From positions 1 through 64,000 of the forward strand of contig NZ_JAATEO010000004.1 of NCBI RefSeq assembly GCF_012034245.1: a stretch of 64,000 nucleotides of DNA, read 5' to 3'. Under the pieces are notes generated by a model, which was not told the DNA's origin, did not search any database, and saw nothing but the letters and a program-made list of their open reading frames with translations. The position numbers and the translations under genes were made by a program. Each line of letters begins with the position of its first letter. Positions within the stretch are counted from its first letter, which is position 1. This document shows positions 58,463 through 64,000 of the stretch, piece after piece. This DNA is from Micromonospora thermarum (lineage in GTDB: Bacteria; Actinomycetota; Actinomycetes; Mycobacteriales; Micromonosporaceae).

Positions 58463-60097
58463 TCATCGTCGCGCTGTTCCCTCCCCGCGGCTTTTTCCGC
58501 CACCATCGCCCTTGCCCTTGCTGTCGCTCACGACCTTCGCGGTCGAGCCGCGACTGGAGGTGGTGGCCTTCTTCACCGGCGCCTTCTTCGGCGGCGCCTT
58601 CTTCGCCGGTGCCTTCGTGGCGGGAGCCGTGCTCGGGACCGTCCCGGCCACCCCGGAGACCTGGACACCGCACAGCTCGTCGGCGATGCGGAACTCCACC
58701 GGCAGCGGGTTGACCCCGGTGTAGCGGCCGGTGAGCGTGAACTTCTCGGTCGCTCCGGGCGCCAGAGCGGCCCGCTGGGGCACGGGCTGCACGTGGACGT
58801 TCCGGCCCTCCTGGCGGACCGGCACCGGCGACGCCTTCGTCACCGTCTGCTGGCCGGGGAAGGCGAAGGCGAGCCGCCAGTCGCGCAGCTCGCGATCGCC
58901 GGTGTTGGTGAGCGACAGCTCGGCTGCGAAGTCCTTGCCCGAGTCCGTGCGCAGGGCGTACGTCACCCGGCAGGAGATCTTCTCCTCGGCGCCCATCCGC
59001 ACCTCGGTGGGCTGGTCGACGCCGCCGCTCGCCGAACTGCCGGAGGTCACTCCCCACATCGTGGCCGTCACGGCGACCAGGCCCGCGGCGGCGACCCCGG
59101 CCTCCACCCGCCGGCGCCGGGTCAACGCTCGCCGATTGCGGCGACGGGAGAACGGCAGCGCGTCGGTCGCCGCCGACCAGGGGAGGATCGTGGTGCCGAG
59201 GTTCGCCACGGTGGTCGCGTCGACGAGGCCAGCCGGAGCCGGGGAGACGGGCACGGCGGCCATCATTCCGGCGGCCGCGGCGAGCGTACGCGCGACCTCG
59301 GCGGTGACCGGCCGGTCCTCGGGGCGCTTCGCCAGGCACCGGCGCACCAGGTCGGCGACCTCGTCGGGGAGCCCGGGCACCGGCGGCATCGGCTCGGGGT
59401 CGTTGTACATGTGCGCGCGCAGCATCTGCGTGGTGGTGCTCGCCTCCCAGGGGAGCCGACCGGTGAGCATCCGGTAGAGCAGCAGGCCCACCGCGTACAC
59501 GTCGGTGGCCGGCGACACGTCACCGTTGTCCAGGCGCTCCGGGGCCAGGTACGCGGGGGTGCCGAGCAGCGCCCCGTCCGGGCCCTTCTCCTTCTCCCCC
59601 ACCAGCGCCGAGATGCCGAAGTCGACGACCTTGACGCCGGTGGCCGTCAGCATGATGTTGCCGGGGGTGACGTCCCGGTGCACCACCCCGCGCGAGTGGG
59701 CGGTGGCCAGCGCCGAGGCCACCTCCGCGCCGACCGTCACCGCCTCCCGCCAGGGCAGCGGCCCCCGCCGCAGCCGCCCGGTCAGGGACTCGCCGTCGAT
59801 CAGTTCCATGACCACGTACGGCACGGTCAGCCCGACCTGCTCGGACTCGCCGTAGTCGTACACGTTGGTGATGTTGGGGTGGCACAGCCGGGCGGCGGCC
59901 TGGGCCTCCACGCGGATCCGGTGCCGGAAGGCCCGGTCGCTGGCGAGCCGGGAGGCGAGCACCTTGACCGCCACCTGGCGGCCGAGCACCTCGTCGTAGC
60001 CCCGCCAGACCACGGACATGCCACCGGCACCGAGCTGCTCGATCAGCCGGTACCGCTCACCGAGCAGTTGCGCGCCGTCACGGACACCTCCACCCAT
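58463..60097 (-). CDS. Membrane Ser/Thr protein kinase with CBM2-like extracellular domain
   Basis: 544 aa. Cytoplasmic kinase domain (about 15-275): GAGGMSVVWRGYDEVLG, VAVKVL, HRDVTPGNIMLTATGVKVVD, DFGISALVG. The usual catalytic-loop Lys (HRDxKxxN) is Thr. A juxtamembrane basic stretch and one membrane helix (about 331-351) follow. Residues 376-476 fit a family 2 cellulose-binding fold (CRVTYALRTDSGKDFAAELS, NTGDRELRDWRLAFAFPGQQ, LAPGATEKFTLTGRYTGVNP, ending in C), and the last 60 residues are Lys/Ala/Pro-rich. It would sense a polysaccharide outside and phosphorylate inside. No PASTA domains. Confidence 0.9.
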   Translation of the reverse strand: MGGGVRDGAQLLGERYRLIEQLGAGGMSVVWRGYDEVLGRQVAVKVLASRLASDRAFRHRIRVEAQAAARLCHPNITNVYDYGESEQVGLTVPYVVMELIDGESLTGRLRRGPLPWREAVTVGAEVASALATAHSRGVVHRDVTPGNIMLTATGVKVVDFGISALVGEKEKGPDGALLGTPAYLAPERLDNGDVSPATDVYAVGLLLYRMLTGRLPWEASTTTQMLRAHMYNDPEPMPPVPGLPDEVADLVRRCLAKRPEDRPVTAEVARTLAAAAGMMAAVPVSPAPAGLVDATTVANLGTTILPWSAATDALPFSRRRNRRALTRRRRVEAGVAAAGLVAVTATMWGVTSGSSASGGVDQPTEVRMGAEEKISCRVTYALRTDSGKDFAAELSLTNTGDRELRDWRLAFAFPGQQTVTKASPVPVRQEGRNVHVQPVPQRAALAPGATEKFTLTGRYTGVNPLPVEFRIADELCGVQVSGVAGTVPSTAPATKAPAKKAPPKKAPVKKATTSSRGSTAKVVSDSKGKGDGGGKSRGEGTARR

Positions 60098-60167
60098 GGG
60101 GATCGTTGTTGCCCCGGACCGGCGGGGCTACACCTCCGAATCGGATCCGGTTCGCAATGTCACCCGA

Positions 60168-61718
60168 TCAGGCGGTGGCGAGCAGCTGGTCCACCGGGGC
60201 GTAGTCGTCGGTCAGCACCAGAGCGTCGCCGACGAAATCGGCCAGCGCCTCCTCGTCGAGCACCGTCACCGACGGGTCGACCCGGCCGAGCCGGGCGCGG
60301 ACCGCCTCCAGCGGCAGCGGGGCGTCCGAGGCGACGATGAGGAAGTTCGACCCCTCCGTGCCGGCGAGCGCGGCCGGTGGCGCGATCAGCGCGACGTGCC
60401 CGAACTCGGCCGCCACGGTGGCGACCTCGCTGCGGATGAACCGCAGCGGCGGATAGTCGATGACGTTCTGCACGTACACGCCGCCCGGACGGGTCACCCG
60501 GCGGATCTCGGCGGCCATCTCCCGGGTGGCGAGGTGCCAGGGCACCACCAGGTGCCCGAACGCGTCCCCCACCACCATGTCGCGACTGCCCGCGGGCTCG
60601 TCGGCGACCAGCATCCGGGCGTCACCCACCACCGCGCGCAGGTCCGGCCCCTGGCGTACGCCGAGCTTCTCCTCGCCCAGCTCGACGAGGCCGCCGTCGA
60701 TCTCGAACACGACGTTGTCGGTGCCCGGGCGGGTGGCGGTCAGGTACCGCGGCACGGTGAAGCCGCCCCCGCCGAGGTGCAGCGCGTCCAGCCGTCGCCC
60801 GGCCGGGGCCGCCACGTCCGCGACCGCGCCGATCCACTTCGTGTACGCGTACTCCAGGTAGGTCGGGTCCGCCAGGTCCACGTACGAGTGCTCCGCCGAG
60901 TTGAGCAGCAGCGTCCGCCCGGTCTCCCGGCCGGGGTCGGCTTCGACACGGGCGCAGTGGTACGCGGTCTCGATGTCGCACGGGTTCGGCGCGACGGTGG
61001 TGAGGCCGGCACCGATCAGGCCGAGCACCGCGAGACTCGCCGACACCCGGGCCGGCCCGGTCACCGGCGCGCCGGCAGCCCGGCGCAGCCACACGCCGAG
61101 GGCCAGCCCGGTGACCCCGAGGGACACCGCCAGGCCGAGCAGGATCACCGTGCTGGGCAGGGCCGCCACCAGCACGAAGCCGGTGACCAGGGTGGCCGTG
61201 ACGGCGCCCAGCGTGCCGATGGAGGAGAGCCGGCCGACGACCTGGCCGGTGCGGCGCAGGTCGGCGAGCTGAAGCTTGACCACCATCGGGGTGACCGCCG
61301 ACAGCAGCATCGCCGGAACGAACACCGCGAGCGCGACGAGCAGGAGGATCGCGGTGGCCGCCCCACCCCGCAGCACCTCACCAGCGTAGCGGACCGCGGG
61401 CAGGGTCACCGCGGTGGCGATGCCGGCCAGCACCAGCGCCGGCGCCAGCAGGGTGCGGGGATCCCGCCGGTCGGCCAGCCACCCGCCGGCCCACGCCCCG
61501 TACGCGATGGCGGCCAGCGCGATGCCGATGACCGAGCTGGTCACCTGGAGGGTCACCCCGACGTACGGGCCGACCAGGCGCAGCGCGGCGGTCTCCAGCA
61601 CCAGGACCGCGCCGCTGGAGAAGAAGACCAGGAACGCGGCGAGCCCGGTGGGCAGGGCCCGGCCGGTCGCCGGTGCGGGCCGGGCCGGGACGGTGACGTC
61701 GGACGATGCAGGGTTCAC
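60168..61718 (-). CDS. Spermidine synthase-like domain fused to MFS-type membrane domain
   Basis: 516 aa, GTG at 61718. Residues about 25-245 form 8 membrane helices (FLVFFSSGAVLVLETAALRL, ALAAIAYGAWAGGWLADRRD, DLRRTGQVVGRLSSIGTLGA). The C-terminal 260 residues are a SpeE-like methyltransferase-fold domain (SYVDLADPTYLEYAYTKWIG, DALHLGGGGFTVPRYLTATR, VVFEIDGGLVELGEEKLGVR, DMVVGDAFGHLVVPWHLATR). This fusion is known across bacteria. Polyamine synthesis is not certain: the Asp of the acceptor site (GDAFG) is present but the usual GGGDG is GGGGF. It lies between the kinase gene and a secreted protein. Confidence 0.9.
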   Translation of the reverse strand: MNPASSDVTVPARPAPATGRALPTGLAAFLVFFSSGAVLVLETAALRLVGPYVGVTLQVTSSVIGIALAAIAYGAWAGGWLADRRDPRTLLAPALVLAGIATAVTLPAVRYAGEVLRGGAATAILLLVALAVFVPAMLLSAVTPMVVKLQLADLRRTGQVVGRLSSIGTLGAVTATLVTGFVLVAALPSTVILLGLAVSLGVTGLALGVWLRRAAGAPVTGPARVSASLAVLGLIGAGLTTVAPNPCDIETAYHCARVEADPGRETGRTLLLNSAEHSYVDLADPTYLEYAYTKWIGAVADVAAPAGRRLDALHLGGGGFTVPRYLTATRPGTDNVVFEIDGGLVELGEEKLGVRQGPDLRAVVGDARMLVADEPAGSRDMVVGDAFGHLVVPWHLATREMAAEIRRVTRPGGVYVQNVIDYPPLRFIRSEVATVAAEFGHVALIAPPAALAGTEGSNFLIVASDAPLPLEAVRARLGRVDPSVTVLDEEALADFVGDALVLTDDYAPVDQLLATA

Positions 61719-61754
61719 CCGCGCGATGGTACGCAGCGAACCTGGCCGCCCGGG

Positions 61755-62768
61755 TCAGTACATCGAAACATGAACATGGTTTGTGTGGTCGGCGGCGGGA
61801 CTGCCACCACCGCTGTACGACCGCCATCCGGTGCTCGGCATCCAGATCTGCCGGTACCAGATCACGTACATCACGCCGAGCCGGCTCGCGTTGTTCTTGA
61901 GGTACGCGGCCAGGCTGTCGCCGTACGCCTTGTCGCCGCCGGTCGCGGAGACGTTCTCGAAGCCACCGCTGGCGGCGGAGAAGTCGCAGGCCCGACCCTT
62001 CGGATGCTCGCCGTCGCCGCCGCTGCGGTAACAGGAGACGTACCGCTTGTAGTTGGCCGCCTGGGCCTGCCTGAGCATGTGCAGGGTGCGCGGGGTGATG
62101 CAGCCCGAGGTGGTCGGGTCGTCCACCGAGCAGGACTCCGACGGCCAGGAGCCGTCCGAGTTGCGCGGGGCCGGTCTGGCGCTGGTCGACGATCCGCTGA
62201 AGCCGGAGCTGCTTCCGGAGCTGACCGCGGCGAGCGCCGCCTCGGCCGCCTGCTTGTTCTTCCTCAGCACGGCGACCTGCTTCGTCTGCTCGCGGACCTC
62301 GGCGTCAATGGCGATCTTGGCATCCCGCGCCGCCTGCCGGGCCTCGGTCAGCTCCCGCACCTTCCGGCCGTCGCGCTGGGCCATCGTGTCCAGGCTCGCC
62401 ACCCGCTCCAGGAAGGCCTCCGGCGACTTGCTCTCCAGCAGCATCGCGGCGGAGGTGAGCCGGCCCAGCCGGTACGACTGCGCCGCCACCTCCCCCACCT
62501 GGGCGGTGAGGTCCACCAGGCGCACCTCGAGGGCCTTCACCTCCGCGGTCAGGGCCTTCTGCCGCCGCTTCGAGTTCTCCAGCTTGGTCGTCGCCTCGAG
62601 GTGCGCCTTGGCGGTGGCCGCCAGGGCGTCCCGCAGCTTCTTCGTCCCGCCCTCGTTGGGCTCCGCGTGCGCGGGCACCGCACCGAGGCCGAGGAACAGC
62701 GCCACGGCGGCGAGGAGAGCGATCAGCGGGCCGCGACGCCCGCGGGGCAGGGTCGTACGCACGTTCAT
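61755..62768 (-). CDS. Secreted coiled-coil protein with ARB-07466-like C-terminal domain
   Basis: 337 aa from ATG 62768 (a GTG two codons later has better ribosome-site spacing). Signal peptide (about 1-36, PRGRRGPLIALLAAVALFLG), a coiled coil (about 40-185: KKLRDALAATAKAHLEATTK, TAEVKALEVRLVDLTAQVGE), a Ser/Gly linker, then a C-terminal domain (about 235-337) with CITPRTLHMLRQAQAANYKR, HPKGRACDFSAASGGFENVS and NHVHVSMY. This resembles actinobacterial coiled-coil proteins with a D-Ala-D-Ala carboxypeptidase/VanY-related fold (HPKGRACDFS, HVHVS), with the His/Asp set of a zinc site; a cell-wall role is likely. Confidence 0.88.
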   Translation of the reverse strand: MNVRTTLPRGRRGPLIALLAAVALFLGLGAVPAHAEPNEGGTKKLRDALAATAKAHLEATTKLENSKRRQKALTAEVKALEVRLVDLTAQVGEVAAQSYRLGRLTSAAMLLESKSPEAFLERVASLDTMAQRDGRKVRELTEARQAARDAKIAIDAEVREQTKQVAVLRKNKQAAEAALAAVSSGSSSGFSGSSTSARPAPRNSDGSWPSESCSVDDPTTSGCITPRTLHMLRQAQAANYKRYVSCYRSGGDGEHPKGRACDFSAASGGFENVSATGGDKAYGDSLAAYLKNNASRLGVMYVIWYRQIWMPSTGWRSYSGGGSPAADHTNHVHVSMY

Positions 62769-62941
62769 CCTTCCGTCGGCCGCCGGCCCCCGGTCGGTGC
62801 TCTTGCGCGGCGGCGGCCCCACCGGGCGCCGGGTGGCGGCCTGCTGGCGGAGACCGCCGGACACGATACCGGACCGGCGACCGCTGACCAGGCCCGCGAC
62901 CCGGCGAACCATCGAACATCGACGCTCCGTCGCGGCGCCGG

Positions 62942-63754
62942 TCACGCTCCGCCGAGCAGCGCCTCCCGCACCTCGGACCACACCCGCTCGTTCGCCGCGA
63001 CGAGCAGCCCGTGCCCCTCGTCGGCCGGGTGGTACTCGGTGCCGTCGAACCGCCGGGCGACGCCGCCGGCCGCCCGTACCAGGAGGGTGCCGGGCGCGTG
63101 GTCCCACGGCAGGGTGCGCCAGAAGAGCACGAACTGCTGGTCGCCGGTGAGCACGTCCAGGTACTCCCGACCGGCGCAGTGCTGGCCGGGGAGCAGCTCG
63201 CCCAGCCGCGCACCGCCGGCCTCCACCCGGGCCCGGGCCCGGGACGGCAGGAAGCGGGACATCGCGGCGCCGCGCAGGTCGCCGGGCGTGGACGGCACGT
63301 CGGCCGTCCGCACCGGCCGCCCGTCGAGGTACGTCCCCACGCCGACCCGAGCCACGGCCAGGGTGTCCGCCAGCGGGTCGAGCACCCACGCGGCGGCCGG
63401 TTCCCCGTCGGTCAGCAGCGCCACCATCAGCGCGAAGGGTCGACGGCCGGCCGCGAAGTTCGCGGTGCCGTCGACCGGGTCCACCAGCCACACGTCACCC
63501 GATCCGCGCAGGTGCCGCAGCAGGCCCGGATCGTCGGCGACCGCCTCCTCGCCGACCACCACCGACCCCGGCCGCAGGCGGCACAGGCCCGCCGAGATCA
63601 GCTCCTCGGCCGCCCGGTCGGCGACCGTGACCAGGTCGCCCGGGGCCTTCTCCGCGACGTCGTCGTCGTCGAGCTTGCGGAACAGCGGCAGCACGGCCTG
63701 GTCGGCCGCCTCGCGCAGCAGCCCACCGACGTCGTCGAGCAGGGTGTCAGCCAC
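62942..63754 (-). CDS. Inositol monophosphatase family phosphatase
   Basis: 270 aa, GTG at 63754. Metal-binding motifs of the family are [26 protein letters not shown] (the DPVDGT signature) and [20 protein letters not shown]. Mg2+-dependent phosphatase; members act on inositol-1-phosphate, histidinol phosphate or related sugars, and the substrate cannot be fixed here. The start overlaps the end of the response-regulator gene by 8 bases, so the two are probably co-transcribed. Confidence 0.94.
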   Translation of the reverse strand: MADTLLDDVGGLLREAADQAVLPLFRKLDDDDVAEKAPGDLVTVADRAAEELISAGLCRLRPGSVVVGEEAVADDPGLLRHLRGSGDVWLVDPVDGTANFAAGRRPFALMVALLTDGEPAAAWVLDPLADTLAVARVGVGTYLDGRPVRTADVPSTPGDLRGAAMSRFLPSRARARVEAGGARLGELLPGQHCAGREYLDVLTGDQQFVLFWRTLPWDHAPGTLLVRAAGGVARRFDGTEYHPADEGHGLLVAANERVWSEVREALLGGA

Positions 63755-64000
63755 GCGGCGGGAGCTTGACCACGCTGACGAAGAACTCGTCGATCTGACG
63801 CACCACCGAGATGAACCGCTCGAAGTCCACCGGCTTGGTCACGTACGCGTTCGCGTGGAGCTGGTAGCTGCGCAGGATGTCCTCGTCGGCCTGGGAGGTG
63901 GTGAGCACCACGACCGGGATCCGGCAGAGCTGCTCGTCCTTCTTGATCTCCTCGAGCACCTCCCGCCCGTCCCGGCGGGGCAGGTTCAGGTCGAGCAGGA
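63747..64000 (-). CDS. Response regulator receiver domain, partial (5' end outside window)
   Basis: At least 83 codons; the gene enters from beyond the window. The visible part is the C-terminal half of a CheY-like receiver: the phosphorylation-strand region [40 protein letters not shown] with the conserved Thr (TTS), and [20 protein letters not shown] with the conserved Lys. It ends soon after, so it is a stand-alone receiver of the Rcp1 type (long loop, [10 protein letters not shown]) often partnered with a bacteriophytochrome-like kinase. The kinase would lie beyond the window. Confidence 0.9.
   Translation of the reverse strand, partial: LLDLNLPRRDGREVLEEIKKDEQLCRIPVVVLTTSQADEDILRSYQLHANAYVTKPVDFERFISVVRQIDEFFVSVVKLPPRG

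Overview
The window is high-GC actinobacterial DNA. Third codon positions are almost always G or C, GTG and TTG starts are common, and stop/start overlaps of the GTGA and ATGA type are frequent. A genome-wide-looking set of short repeats also recurs here: a GTGAGCGCGAGGAGTGAGC element, CATGAAG-type palindromes and a GATCGGTCCGGATAC hairpin. Together with the gene content (DUF3107, DUF3152, a two-part nuo locus, MoeZ, an ECF42/DGPF operon, a SARP regulator), this suggests Micromonosporaceae, most likely Micromonospora or a close relative. That is inference from pattern recognition; no 16S or marker comparison was possible.

Layout. 1-2.9 kb: a small accessory patch with a tRNA 3'-end fragment, two hypothetical genes, tRNA-Tyr, yajQ and a decayed gene. 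2.9-5 kb: a VOC-DGPF-ECF42 sigma operon with a candidate autoregulated promoter. 5-8 kb: a deletion-scarred acetyltransferase/membrane-protein pair, a 31-aa membrane protein, an MFS exporter and HtpX. 8-22 kb: nine respiratory complex I subunits (B, C, H, I, J, K, L, M, N; no A, D, E, F, G), interrupted by unrelated genes and carrying the GTGAGCGCGAGG repeats exactly at two gene junctions. 22-27.5 kb: a SigE-like ECF sigma/anti-sigma pair, a broken MFS gene, an alkyltransferase-like DNA repair protein and proBA. 27.6-33 kb: a terpene-cyclase-fold protein, moeZ, two secreted DUF3152 metalloprotease-like proteins and a frameshifted hydrolase. 33-42 kb: a 982-aa disordered protein, TetR, DUF3107, a ferritin-like protein, a DEAD-box helicase, a methyltransferase and an XRE regulator beside a perfect 24-bp palindrome. 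42-47.6 kb: a copper-chaperone-like anchored protein, a RecQ-phosphoribosyltransferase fusion that contains an in-frame 165-bp palindromic element, and a membrane-tethered SARP regulator divergent from a lipoprotein, with five CGGCAG repeats at helical spacing between them. 47.6-53.2 kb: an SDR gene and a complete branched-chain amino-acid-type ABC importer (livK-G-F-H-M). 53.5-55.2 kb: a small GntR/DivIVA module that looks like an integrative-element remnant. 55.2-64 kb: secreted GDPD, KtrAB potassium uptake, a receptor kinase with a CBM2-like sensor, a spermidine-synthase/MFS fusion, a secreted coiled-coil protein, an IMPase and the end of a response regulator.

How the genes fit together. 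The nuo genes would build the membrane arm and part of the connecting arm of complex I; subunit D and the NADH-oxidising module must come from elsewhere, or the complex uses another donor. ProB and ProA form the first two steps of proline synthesis. KtrA gates KtrB. LivKGFHM is a self-contained importer.

The most unusual signals are the phased CGGCAG array controlling (by inference) the SARP/lipoprotein pair, the mobile palindrome that became coding sequence inside recQ, and the repeat family that starts exactly at stop codons in the nuo operon and adds 36 residues to NuoN.
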